This document shows positions 1 through 8,347 of a DNA stretch of 64,000 bases, piece by piece. A program made the position numbers and the translations under genes. The notes below the pieces were generated by a model. That model had not been told where the DNA came from. It saw nothing but the letters and a program-made list of their open reading frames with translations, and did not search any database. How positions within the stretch are numbered: position 1 is the first letter of the stretch; every line of letters begins with the position of its first letter. The DNA comes from Planctomycetota bacterium (GTDB lineage Bacteria; Planctomycetota; Planctomycetia; Gemmatales; Gemmataceae), in assembly GCA_016195405.1 (NCBI GenBank), contig JACPZP010000031.1:1-64000 (forward strand), read 5' to 3'.

Positions 1-453
1 CTCAAAGATCTGTTCAAGGACGAAGTTCGCAGGCTCGGCCAGGAATTGGGGTTGCCGGAAGCAATCGTGTGGCGACATCCCTTTCCAGGCCCCGGTCTGG
101 CAGTTCGCTGCCTGGGCGAAGTTAGCGCCGAGCGTCTTGACGTACTGCGCCATGCAGACGCAATTCTGCTCGAAGAGTTGAAAAATGCCGGCTGGTATCG
201 CCAGACCGCTCAGGCATTCGCGGTGTTGTTGCCGGTAAGATCCGTCGGCGTGATGGGGGACGGCCGAACCTACGAAAACGTCATTGCGATCCGCGCGGTG
301 CAGACGGATGATTTCATGACCGCGGACTGGTCGCATCTTCCTTACGAGTTGCTGGCGAAGATGTCGACGCGCATCATCAACCAGGTGCAAGGCGTTAACC
401 GTGTGGTGTATGACGTCAGCAGCAAACCACCGGCGACGATCGAATGGGAATAA
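1..453 (+). CDS. guaA: GMP synthase (glutamine-hydrolysing), C-terminal part
   Basis: This is the last 150 codons of GMP synthase, which converts XMP to GMP with glutamine and ATP in cytoplasmic purine synthesis. The reading frame is open from the first base, so the amidotransferase and ATP-pyrophosphatase domains lie outside the window. What remains is the dimerisation domain, with the conserved HPFPGPGL stretch near the start and the family's C-terminal [10 protein letters not shown] ending exactly at the stop. Nothing looks damaged. The next gene converges on it with only 9 bases between the two stops. Identification is secure; only the 5' end is missing because of the window edge. Confidence 0.97.
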   Translation, partial: LKDLFKDEVRRLGQELGLPEAIVWRHPFPGPGLAVRCLGEVSAERLDVLRHADAILLEELKNAGWYRQTAQAFAVLLPVRSVGVMGDGRTYENVIAIRAVQTDDFMTADWSHLPYELLAKMSTRIINQVQGVNRVVYDVSSKPPATIEWE

Positions 454-462
454 CAAGCGGTG

Positions 463-1773
463 TTAGCGCTGCGTGTGATAGAACTCGTACTTCAAGTTGA
501 GATAGATGAACGCGTTGGCCACGATCATATATGCCAGGAACGGCGCCAGGGCGATGCCGCCCAGCATGCCGAGGGTCGCCTCACGAACCAGGTTCAGCGT
601 CGAGCTTGTGAAACCGCCCGTTGACCAGGCCGTGACCAGGACGGGCGCCACGAACGGTGATGCCACCAAGACACCGACAGCCAGCGCGAGCGCCTCGTAG
701 GTCAACAGCCGGCCCAGATGCCGCCGCAACAGTCCCCACCAGTCCGCCAAACCCTTCGCCAGCGAACAGTCCTCGATCACCAGGATCGGCCCTAAGAGCA
801 AAGTCAGCGACAGCATCGGCCAGCAGATCGCCTCGCCGATCATGCGGAGCGCTAGGACGGGCGCAACGATCCAATCGGAAAGGATTTGGCCGTCTTCATC
901 CGGGGCGAGAATCCAGCCCGGAACTCTACGCAAGTAGATGAGAGCGAGCACGAAGACGCCGGCCATCAGCAGTTGGGCCACGAACACATGGAGCACGCGA
1001 CCCGCCATCCCCTGGCGGATTTCCTGCTGACGGGCCGGGCGCAGACGGGAAAGCTCGATAAAAGTCGCTTGCGTGAGAACGGCCGTCGCCAGGCTGAAGG
1101 CGACCATCAGCAGCAACCCAATCACGCCCGACGCGCCCAACACCCAAGGCTCGTCGAACCACGCACGAAGCCAGATCAGCACCATGAGGCCGAGGCCGAG
1201 TGAGAAGCCCGTGACCGCGGCAGTCGTTAGCTTGAGGCGATTGAAGCTGCTGTCCAGGGCGTTGAGCAACTCGCCAACCAGGCCGCGTACGCCGATCGGC
1301 CGCAGTTGCTGCCGTCGTGTCTTGCTGCGGACGCGCGGCCGCGGAACCGGCGCGGCGGCTCGATTCGGCGCGGGGCGATGAGTGCCGGAGCCGGACTCGC
1401 CAGGCTTCTTCCGAGAAAGCAGGTCGGAGAATTCGGGGGTCCACTCCAAGGCCGCACAGTCCTCGGTCTTCGTACGACGCACGCGCACTTGCGGAGAAAT
1501 TCGACCTGAGCGAATGTAGGCGCGGAGCACCTTGGTGCTGCGAGCGCGGACCACCTTGCCGTTGGTAAGCCTCACGTACCAATAATCAATGGACCTGGCC
1601 ATGGCGGGTTTCGCGGGAGCGGCGCGCTTTGAAACCGCGGGCTTTGGGGACGCAGGCATTGGGGACGCAGGCATTGGGGACGCTGGCTTGGGCGGAGCAG
1701 TTGCGACGACAGCGGTCGTTGGGGATTCGGGCAGCGACGCCGGCGATGGCGCTTCGGGTTCGTCAGTTTTCAT
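463..1773 (-). CDS. GYF_2-like multi-pass membrane protein
   Basis: This encodes 436 residues of unknown function. Residues 1 to about 60 are a low-complexity Pro/Ala/Ser region with imperfect PASPM repeats. They are followed by a soluble stretch (about 62-120) beginning IDYWYVRLTNGK that resembles the GYF_2 domains planctomycetes attach to membrane proteins. A basic linker follows, and from about residue 180 there are roughly six hydrophobic segments. The protein ends with a short hydrophilic tail. The family resemblance of the GYF_2-like part is from memory of such proteins and was not tested. The gene is monocistronic and convergent with guaA. A role in sensing or protein-protein contact at the membrane is only a guess. 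Confidence 0.75.
   Translation of the reverse strand: MKTDEPEAPSPASLPESPTTAVVATAPPKPASPMPASPMPASPKPAVSKRAAPAKPAMARSIDYWYVRLTNGKVVRARSTKVLRAYIRSGRISPQVRVRRTKTEDCAALEWTPEFSDLLSRKKPGESGSGTHRPAPNRAAAPVPRPRVRSKTRRQQLRPIGVRGLVGELLNALDSSFNRLKLTTAAVTGFSLGLGLMVLIWLRAWFDEPWVLGASGVIGLLLMVAFSLATAVLTQATFIELSRLRPARQQEIRQGMAGRVLHVFVAQLLMAGVFVLALIYLRRVPGWILAPDEDGQILSDWIVAPVLALRMIGEAICWPMLSLTLLLGPILVIEDCSLAKGLADWWGLLRRHLGRLLTYEALALAVGVLVASPFVAPVLVTAWSTGGFTSSTLNLVREATLGMLGGIALAPFLAYMIVANAFIYLNLKYEFYHTQR
1646..1690. repeat. 15-bp tandem repeat coding for Pro/Ala repeats
   Basis: Two exact copies of the 15-mer GGGGACGCAGGCATT (1646-1660 and 1661-1675) are followed by a third copy with two mismatches (1676-1690). 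The repeat is in frame with the minus-strand membrane protein and encodes its PASPM units, so copy-number change would not break that frame. Confidence 0.85.
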
Positions 1774-2027
1774 GGCGCAGCTAACCTGAGATGAATTCAG
1801 GAACAGCGCAGAAAACCGGACATGGTGTCCCAGCCGTTCCTATATAAGTTATGACTCAAAAAAACTTTGCGCCAAGAGCGATGCTGACGAATTTGCCGGG
1901 CAGCGTCGTTGGTCTCATTCGCAAGACGGAAATCTCGGAAGATCCCACACAATCCCACCTTGTTCGCCTGAGCAGGCCCTGGTACGCTTCGCCCTTCTTA
2001 GCCGCACTATTTGCCCTTGCCGCATGA

Positions 2028-3419
2028 ATGCTTGGACGCATCATGGCAGCCACCGTCTCGCTCCGTTCCATTCGGATTCCGCAACAACGCTGGTTGCTGT
2101 TCGGCGTGCTGCTTTTCTTCGCCGCCATCAACGTCCAGTACCTTTTTAAGGTTCGCAAACTCGATTCGGTCGAATCAGCCGACCGCTCCGCGATTCAGCG
2201 CTGGCTGCCGCAGCTCCACGACTTCACCAAGGGCGAGAACATCTGGGAAAAGCACAATTTTCCGTGTCCGCCCATCATGGCTTTGATCTTGGCGCCTTTG
2301 ACACTCGTGCCGCACGGCATGGCCGCCGTGATCTGGTTCACCGTGAAGGCGGCCATGGCACTGGCGTGCATTTATCTCGTCTTCGCCATGGTTGAGGACT
2401 CGGAGCGCCCGTTTCCCTTCTGGGGCAAAGTCCTCACGTTGATTCTCAGCGCGCGCGCCTTTCAGGGCGACCTGGTGCATGGCAACGTCAATCTCCTCAT
2501 CCTCATGCTGGTCATAGCGGCGCTGTTCGCATTCACACGGGGCCGCGATGTAACCGCCGGACTGACATTGGGGCTTGCGATCGCCTGCAAGCTGACGCCG
2601 GCGTTGTTCGTGCCCTATTTCTTGTGGAAGCGTGCGTGGCGGACTGCGGCGGCGACCTTCGTCGGACTCGCGTTGTTCGCCTTGGTGGTTCCGAGCCTTT
2701 TCGGAACGTGGAGCGATAATTGGAGCAACCTCTCAAGCTGGTACGCGCATATGGCGCAGCCGTTCTTGACCAAGGGAGACGTGCTTTACAGCAAGCACAC
2801 TAACCAGTCGTTGCCCGCCGTGGCGGAGCGACTGCTCACGCGCAGCCCTTCATTCACTCACTACGAAGATGGCGCTTATCAGCCGCTGGAGTACCACAAC
2901 TTCGCCGATCTCGATCCGCGCTTTGTGGATTGGCTCGTCCGCGGCGTCATGATTTTGTTCGCCCTGGCGGTGATGTGGACGTGCCGCACGCCGCTTTCGC
3001 AGCGGCGCGCCTGGCCGATGGCGGCGGAGTTTGGCGTCATCCTCATCGGCATGCTGCTCTTCAGCGAGCGGACGTGGAAGCATCATTGCGTCACGCTGCT
3101 CTTGCCCTTCGCCGTCTTGGCGTACCTGCTGACGACGCGCTGGCAAGAGCGCGGTTTGCGCTGGTTTCTGATCGCAACCTTGGGACTGACGAACGCGTTC
3201 ATGACCGCCGCCAGCACCGGCCTGTTCGATGGCCACGATCGCGCCGGCAAGCTCGCCCAGGCCTACGGGGCGTACACATGGGCGTTCCTGCTGCTGGCGG
3301 CGGCTTTGATGGGCCTGATCGCGCGTTCGCGGCGTGACCTGAAAGTACACGGCCTTAGAATTGGATTCGTTCCATCTCACCCTCTCGGGCAACGTCGTGA
3401 AACCTATTTCCGAGTGTGA
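2028..3419 (+). CDS. GT87-family (DUF2029) membrane glycosyltransferase
   Basis: The 463-residue product is a polytopic membrane protein of the GT-C fold. It resembles the GT87/DUF2029 mannosyltransferases, which use polyprenyl-phosphate sugars outside the cytoplasmic membrane. About ten hydrophobic segments are visible. After the first, a soluble loop carries the conserved order of short motifs (a W-P-x-L loop, then PPIMALILAPL). The HGNVNLLILML segment and the KLTPALFVPYFLW segment are typical of the family. An alternative start lies five codons inside (2043), and no clear ribosome binding site separates the two. Acceptor and sugar cannot be told from the sequence. No partner cell-envelope genes are adjacent. 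Confidence 0.8.
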   Translation: MLGRIMAATVSLRSIRIPQQRWLLFGVLLFFAAINVQYLFKVRKLDSVESADRSAIQRWLPQLHDFTKGENIWEKHNFPCPPIMALILAPLTLVPHGMAAVIWFTVKAAMALACIYLVFAMVEDSERPFPFWGKVLTLILSARAFQGDLVHGNVNLLILMLVIAALFAFTRGRDVTAGLTLGLAIACKLTPALFVPYFLWKRAWRTAAATFVGLALFALVVPSLFGTWSDNWSNLSSWYAHMAQPFLTKGDVLYSKHTNQSLPAVAERLLTRSPSFTHYEDGAYQPLEYHNFADLDPRFVDWLVRGVMILFALAVMWTCRTPLSQRRAWPMAAEFGVILIGMLLFSERTWKHHCVTLLLPFAVLAYLLTTRWQERGLRWFLIATLGLTNAFMTAASTGLFDGHDRAGKLAQAYGAYTWAFLLLAAALMGLIARSRRDLKVHGLRIGFVPSHPLGQRRETYFRV

Positions 3420-3556
3420 AACCTATGAAACTTATTGCATCGTTTCGTCGCAACCCCCAGGTGCGTCTGGGTTAATTTCCTTTCATTTCACGACATCCTC
3501 CACGTGGTGAAAGGAATTGCCGCCCGTGAAACGTATAGCGCTGACTCTCAATACAG

Positions 3557-3591
3557 CCGCTGGCAGCAGCGATTCCGCCTGCCGCCAGCGG
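3557..3591. terminator. Possible bidirectional terminator hairpin
   Basis: An 8-bp inverted repeat (CCGCTGGC with GCCAGCGG, 3557-3564 and 3584-3591) sits between the convergent stops of the GT87 gene and the thioredoxin-like gene. There is no strong T-run, so termination is an inference from position and structure. Confidence 0.35.
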
Positions 3592-3605
3592 TTGCCTGAA
3601 AGAAC

Positions 3606-4943
3606 TTATTTCTTCTTGGCTTCCAACTCCTTGAGAAGTTCATCCACGGCGCGATCCATAGCTTCGCCGCGAACGTTGCGATAGCGTATCACGCCGTCGC
3701 CGTCCAATACATAAATGGTCGGCCAACTCTGGACGTGCCAGGCCGCGGAGATCGGCCCGCCGGTGCCTTTGGGTCCGTTCCAGAAAGACCGCCAGGTGAT
3801 TTTTTCATCCTCCAAGGTCTTTTTCAGCTTTTCCCGATCCTGGTCGCTGTTGACGCCGATCAGAGCAAAAGGACTGTTCTCCAGCCGTTTCACGAGCGAC
3901 CGCTCGTGCGGGTACATGGCCCGGCAAGGCGGTCACCAATGCCCCCAGAAGTCGATCACCACCACCTTGCCACGGTAGTCCGACAGCTTGAATGTCTTGG
4001 TGTCGAGGTCCTCGGCTTCGATTTCCATGGCGGGCCGGCCGACGGTCAAGTTCTTCAGCGTGAACTGCACGTCCTTGACTTGGCTGGCCAGGTCGGCATG
4101 GTTTTCGCCAACATGCTTCAGCAAGTCTTCGATCTCCTTCAGCAATTTGCCGGCATCTTTGTCCTTACGCTGATAGCTGCGTTCATACTGGGACCGCAAG
4201 TTTTGGCTGAGCGCGAGACTAACCTGGCCATGCATCTCCTTGGGGCCTTTTTCCCGCAGCGTCCGCAGCACTTTGCCCACGCCGGGCGAATCGGATTGCT
4301 CCAGCTGCCGCAGGTTGTTCCGCACCATGTTCTTGGCTTCCTTCGCGGCCGGATCATCGGCGTATTTCTGGGCGAATTCGCTCAAAGGAAGTAAGGAGTC
4401 GGCGGTCAGCTCGTAAAATCGGTCCGTGATTTTCTGTCTTGCCTCTTCGGTTTTGGCCGCGGGGAATTGCTTGAACAACTCCTTTTGTTTGGTCCCCAAA
4501 GATTCCTTCAGTTGTTCCAATATGCTTTGGGCTTCCGAAGCCACCCGCACCGTCAAAGTGTAGTCACCCACTCCTTTGAAGGCGGTGGCGATGATCCGGT
4601 ACGTGTCGTCCTTGGGCGCCTTGAAAATGATCCGGGCGTTCGGAAAGCCGCCGCCGTCGTCATCCTCGGCCAGATTTTTCCCCGCGGAGTCTTCAAGGCG
4701 AAGGTAGGGATCCAGCTCTTGCGCATTCTTGGTGATCATGTCGATCACGTAGTTCGCTCCGGCCTTCATCTTGTACTCATGGACCTTGTGCGGATTCTTG
4801 CGGAGCTTGTCCGCCGGGTCGTCCTTGGCCAGGGTGCCTTCGATTTTGAAGACCTTGTCGTTCCCATTCTTCTTGTCGCCCCCGGCCCAGGCTGCGGGAA
4901 CCAGAATCAGCCCGGCCAGGCTCCAAACAATGAGCCGCTGCAT
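3606..4943 (-). CDS. Secreted TlpA-type thioredoxin, probable selenoprotein (UGA = Sec337)
   Basis: Read through one in-frame TGA (3933-3935), this gene encodes 445 residues. The ATG at 4943 is chosen because GGAGG lies 8 bases upstream and a signal peptide follows directly (MQRLIVWSLAGLILV, cut near AWA). Residues about 30-135 resemble a PPC-type beta domain, with the DPYLRLEDSAG and GDYTLTV motifs. Residues 140-300 are helical and charged. Residues about 305-445 are a redoxin/TlpA domain. The TGA falls exactly where TlpA proteins have the first catalytic Cys (W-[TGA]-P-P-C), and the domain continues without a frame change through IGVNSD and the cis-Pro SWPTIYVLD. A SECIS-like hairpin follows inside the gene. 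An automatic caller would report two fragments (3606-3917 and 3933-4958). The likely role is periplasmic thiol-disulfide or peroxide chemistry. Confidence 0.85.
3891..3908 (-). promoter_or_regulatory. Candidate bacterial SECIS hairpin
   Basis: In the mRNA sense this is CACGAGC-GGUC-GCUCGUG, a perfect 7-bp stem with a GGUC tetraloop. The loop lies 32-35 bases after the UGA, inside the 16-37 base range described for bacterial SECIS apical loops. Its GGU matches the loop bases that SelB reads in E. coli fdhF. It is within the coding frame, as bacterial SECIS elements must be. Confidence 0.75.
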
Positions 4944-5102
4944 GGAAGTGTCCTCCAAAGGTGATGAGCCAATGGAGCCAGCCTATGCCGTGGAGGAGGA
5001 AAACGCAAGCTGCGAGACACCGTGGGATTTGCCAGAGAGCCCTCTACCGTCGGTTCAGACTGCCGTCAACCCATCATATCCAAATATGAGTATCGAGCAA
5101 AA

Positions 5103-5381
5103 TCACCGCAGCGCCTCCCAGTCATCCTCGGCCACAGGCGCGGTCGGTTGTTCGTAGCGAATCACGCTGCCGCGCAGCGGATAACGGGTCTGCTGAATTC
5201 CCTTGGACTCGGCCGCGGATTCCGCCCAATCAGGAAGGCCGCTTGGCAGTTGCGCATTGTCTGGCGGTGGTGGCGCAATACTCACAACCAATTCGGCCTG
5301 TCCGGTCGGAACCTCGGGCGGCAGAATTAGAACGACGCAATGATCATCATTTACATGTGTCGTGATCCGAAATGTGATCAT
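5103..5381 (-). CDS. Small antitoxin-like protein, no toxin partner
   Basis: This is a 92-residue protein. Its N-terminal half has the pattern 'VVLILPPEVPTGQAELVVSI', and its C-terminus ends in 'LRGSVIRYEQP...VAEDDWEAL'. The same two blocks, separated by a Pro-rich linker, occur in small antitoxin-like proteins that precede PIN-domain toxins in planctomycetes and cyanobacteria (recalled, not searched). Here no PIN gene follows: 145 bases downstream on the same strand begins the thioredoxin-like gene. The start at 5381 (ATG) is preferred to a GTG three codons upstream, and neither has an obvious Shine-Dalgarno sequence. It could be an orphan antitoxin or a remnant of a lost pair. Confidence 0.6.
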   Translation of the reverse strand: MITFRITTHVNDDHCVVLILPPEVPTGQAELVVSIAPPPPDNAQLPSGLPDWAESAAESKGIQQTRYPLRGSVIRYEQPTAPVAEDDWEALR

Positions 5382-5470
5382 GGCGGCCACGGTTGGTAGT
5401 TGTGATCAAAATAGCCGATGTGCGGCCGAGGGTGAAGCAGCGCTTGCAGTCCTACAGTTCCTGGCGGCCA

Positions 5471-5923
5471 TCAAGAAGGCCACCATCCATTCTTCGGCGA
5501 CTTCCATTCCTTAAACCGCCGGTCAATCACTTCTTTCAGGCGCTGGTAATTTTCCTCATTGTATTCAACATGGAATTCTGACTGCAAGGAGCCTTGGAGC
5601 GCTTTGGTGTAGTCTCGAAGATATTTGCCCTTGTCGAAATCGAAATAGTGCATTGCGAAATTATTGCCCTCTTCCGACAACATGTCATCGAGCAAACAGC
5701 GGTCCCAAGACTCGTAAACTTCGTGAATGCTGGCACTACTGTTGCGGAATTTCTCCAAGACGTCGCCCGATTCTTCCACGAAGAATCTGGACATCAAGCC
5801 GTGTTCGATGAGCCAGCGGAGAAAGAACACCGTGTGATTAAACGCGTGTTCTTCTGTCAGACCGTACTGCTGGACGGTTTCGAAATGGTACTTCGCCTTA
5901 TCGTAAACGTGCGGAGCTTTCAT
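5471..5923 (-). CDS. DUF7832-like cytoplasmic protein
   Basis: This 150-residue soluble protein has no signal peptide. The opening KYHFETV...HAFNHTVFFLRWLIEHGL matches the pattern of DUF7832-type proteins, in which a short 'Y-D-x-A-x-x-H' start is followed by an amphipathic helix. The body is rich in acidic and aromatic residues (DFDKGKYLRDYTKAL). Such proteins are often found near polymorphic toxin or immunity loci, but nothing of that kind is adjacent here. The ATG lies 3 bases past the stop of the DUF1501 gene, so the two are probably co-transcribed and translationally coupled. Function is unknown. Confidence 0.65.
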   Translation of the reverse strand: MKAPHVYDKAKYHFETVQQYGLTEEHAFNHTVFFLRWLIEHGLMSRFFVEESGDVLEKFRNSSASIHEVYESWDRCLLDDMLSEEGNNFAMHYFDFDKGKYLRDYTKALQGSLQSEFHVEYNEENYQRLKEVIDRRFKEWKSPKNGWWPS

Positions 5924-5926
5924 CGC

Positions 5927-7441
5927 CTATTCCATCAACTCCCCGACCACGGCCGCATTCTGCACCAGCGGCATCGGTCGTCCCGTGCGGTCGGTGAGGT
6001 GCGTTTCCGGATCGATGCCTAGAAGATGATATGTCGTTGCCAGAATGTCCTTCGGCGATACAGGCCGTTCGGTTACGGTGGCGGCGTGGCGGTCGGTGCG
6101 GCCTACGACGCGGCCTCTTGCGATGCCGCCGCCGGCGAACAGACAAGTATAGGCTTCGGACCAGTGATCGCGGCCGCCGCCTCGGGCGTTGTTGAGCCGT
6201 GGCGTGCGGCCATGTTCGCTCAGCACCAGGACTAGCGTTTCGTCGAGCATGCCGCGTTGATCGAGATCGCGGATGAGGCCGGACAGGCCCCAATCGAGGC
6301 CGGGTGCCAGTTCGTTGCGCATTCGTGGATAGTGTTCCCAGTGAGTGTCCCAGCCTGAGCCGGCGAGACCGTATTCATCCCAGAAGACGGTGACGAAGCG
6401 CGAGCCGGCTTCGACGAGCCGCCGCGCCGCCAACGAGGCCTGACCGAATATCGTCATGCCGTACGTATCGCGGACGGAGCGTGGCTCGCGGCCGATGTCG
6501 AGGGCTTCGCGCAGCTTGGACGAGCCGATCAGGTCGTAGGCCGTCGAACGGTAGCGGTCAAGGTTGCGGCCGGCGTCGCTGCGATCGACCTGGGTGCGGG
6601 CCTGGTCGAATTGCTCGAGCAAGCTGCGGCGACGATCGAGGCGGTCCAGAGTCAGGTCGGGGACTATGCCGCTTGACGAGGCCAGCTCGAAGCCGCTTTC
6701 CGGAGTGATGCCGACGTACGGCTCCGCCACCTCGAGCGTTTCATTGTTGAGCGTTTTGACGATGGTGCGGTTCGCTTGGCCGTGGAAGTCGGTCCAGAGC
6801 GGGTTGAAGGCGTTCCCGAGAAAGGCCGCATAGGGACCGGCACGAGGGACTTCGCCCGAGCGGCGGCTGCTGAAAGGGAACGGCAAGGCGATGTTGGACG
6901 GCATCTCGCGGCGGCGGCGAGCGGGGTTCTGGCGTTCGAGGTAATCGACGACGGAGCCGATGAAAGGCCAATGCCGGCCGTCGCGCGGATTCAACTCCAT
7001 GGGGATGTCGGTGGTCGGCACGCCCGTCGTTGCATACGCCACGCCATGAATCGGATAAGGATGCGTCATCGAACGGACGACGGTCATCCGATCCATAACC
7101 TGGGCCAATCGAGGGAAGAGTTCGCAGACGTCGCAGCCGGGTTGACTGGAGCGGATCGGCTGCAGCTCGCCGCGAATCTCCGCGGGGGCGTCCGGCTTCA
7201 TGTCGGCAAGCTCGAGCTGGCTGGGAGAGCCGTAGAGATAGAGGAGGATGCAAGACTTGGCGCGGCCGAAACCAGCGGAACGATTCGGCGAGGAACGATC
7301 CGGTGAGGATGCCTGGGCATCGCGCAGTCGCAAGAAACCTTCGAGACCGACGCCGAGCAGCCCGAGGCCACCGGCCCAAAGCATGTCGCGGCGGGTGACG
7401 CCGTCGCAAAGCGTTTTCGGCGATCCGAGAATGCTTAGCAT
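5927..7441 (-). CDS. DUF1501 secreted sulfatase-like protein
   Basis: This 504-residue protein belongs to the DUF1501 family, which is greatly expanded in planctomycetes and has an alkaline-phosphatase/sulfatase-like fold. A twin-arginine-type signal is visible (TRRDMLWAGGLGLLG, Arg17-Arg18). Family landmarks include SCILLYLYGSPSQLELADMK near the start, the RSMTHPYPIHG block and the C-terminal EHGRTPRLN...GRDHWSEAY block. These proteins are normally encoded next to a DUF1549/DUF1553 cytochrome-like partner. No partner is present on either side here, so this is a stand-alone copy. The substrate is not known for the family. It heads a probable operon with the DUF7832-like gene. Confidence 0.9.
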   Translation of the reverse strand: MLSILGSPKTLCDGVTRRDMLWAGGLGLLGVGLEGFLRLRDAQASSPDRSSPNRSAGFGRAKSCILLYLYGSPSQLELADMKPDAPAEIRGELQPIRSSQPGCDVCELFPRLAQVMDRMTVVRSMTHPYPIHGVAYATTGVPTTDIPMELNPRDGRHWPFIGSVVDYLERQNPARRRREMPSNIALPFPFSSRRSGEVPRAGPYAAFLGNAFNPLWTDFHGQANRTIVKTLNNETLEVAEPYVGITPESGFELASSSGIVPDLTLDRLDRRRSLLEQFDQARTQVDRSDAGRNLDRYRSTAYDLIGSSKLREALDIGREPRSVRDTYGMTIFGQASLAARRLVEAGSRFVTVFWDEYGLAGSGWDTHWEHYPRMRNELAPGLDWGLSGLIRDLDQRGMLDETLVLVLSEHGRTPRLNNARGGGRDHWSEAYTCLFAGGGIARGRVVGRTDRHAATVTERPVSPKDILATTYHLLGIDPETHLTDRTGRPMPLVQNAAVVGELME

Positions 7442-7591
7442 TAGGTCCCCCCAAAAAATCGTCTGTTGTGATGGTAACGTGAACGGTAGTCGTTCGCAAG
7501 CGGGTGCGCCCCGCCAATCGTATGATTGCCGTTGCTGTGCAGGCCCTCTTTCAAGACGATGTTGGATAATCGTTTAGCCGAGGAGCTTTTC

Positions 7592-8266
7592 ATGACAGCC
7601 GACGCCGCCGTTTCCTGGCCGAAGCTGACCTCCACGCAGCGGCGCGTGCTCGGCGTGCTGGTCGAGAAGGCGAAGACGACGCCGGACATCTATCCACTCA
7701 GCGTCAACGCCGTCGTCAGCGGCAGCAATCAGAAATCGAACCGCGATCCGATCCTCAGCCTCGTCGACGACGACGTCGAGCGAACCCTGGAAGAACTGCA
7801 GCCGATGGGCCTGGTGACGCGAATCCAGGGCGGGCGCGTCGAGCGCTGGCGCCACAATCTCTACGAAGTGTGGCAGGTGGACAAGGTTGAATTGGCGATT
7901 CTCGCGGAGTTGCTGCTGCGCGGCGCCCAAACCGAGGGGGAGCTGCGCGGCCGAGCCAGCCGCATGGAGCCGATCGACGACCTGGAGACGCTGCGGGCGA
8001 GACTCAAGCCGATGGCGGAGCGCCGGTTGGTTATTTTCCTCGGTCCTGAAGGGCGGCGCGGATCTCTGATCACACACGGCTTTCATTCACCCCAAGAATT
8101 GGAATCGGCGTCGGCGACGCGGCCGCGTGAAGAAGCGGTAAATCCAGCGATGCATGGAGCAGGGAGCACAAGCAATCTCGAGGCACGGTTTGCAGCCCTG
8201 GAAGCCGAAGTGGCGGCGCTGAAATCCCGGCTTGGTTCCCTTGAAGAGAAACTTGGCGTGGTTTGA
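7592..8266 (+). CDS. yceH: YceH-family (DUF480) winged-helix protein
   Basis: The 224-residue product matches the YceH/DUF480 family of tandem winged-helix proteins. The landmarks are QRRVLGVLVEKAKTTPD at the start, SGSNQKSNRDPI, and the second-domain 'LLLRGAQTEGELRGRASRM'. The ATG at 7592 is preferred over upstream in-frame starts at 7526 and 7559, because AGGAG ends about 7 bases before it and it matches the usual family start. The C-terminal 40 residues form a short coiled coil (ARFAALEAEVAALKSRL), also common in the family. The role of YceH is poorly defined. It is divergent from the DUF1501 gene, so the 150-base gap between them should hold both promoters. Confidence 0.9.
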   Translation: MTADAAVSWPKLTSTQRRVLGVLVEKAKTTPDIYPLSVNAVVSGSNQKSNRDPILSLVDDDVERTLEELQPMGLVTRIQGGRVERWRHNLYEVWQVDKVELAILAELLLRGAQTEGELRGRASRMEPIDDLETLRARLKPMAERRLVIFLGPEGRRGSLITHGFHSPQELESASATRPREEAVNPAMHGAGSTSNLEARFAALEAEVAALKSRLGSLEEKLGVV

Positions 8267-8319
8267 GCCCGAAGCGCCAGCGAGGGTGCGCGTTCACCCT
8301 CGCAGGCGCGTCGGGGGCT
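8266..8319. repeat. Long intergenic palindrome (AGCCCGAAGCGCC type)
   Basis: The arms 8266-8288 and 8295-8319 pair over about 20 of 23 positions around a 6-base loop. It begins at the last base of the yceH stop. It may terminate or attenuate transcription before the pseudouridine synthase. The sequence resembles a palindrome commonly dispersed in Gemmata-type genomes (from memory). Confidence 0.7.
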
Positions 8320-8347
8320 AGGCGCGGCGCAAACATACAAAGACTTC

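Noticed and set aside
3606-4958. Two separate genes or a pseudogene at the TlpA-like locus
   Set aside because: The frame is continuous across the TGA, the stop lies exactly at the redox Cys, both parts look intact, and a SECIS-like hairpin follows. TGA is also used as a normal stop by many neighbouring genes, so it is not a recoded Trp codon in general.
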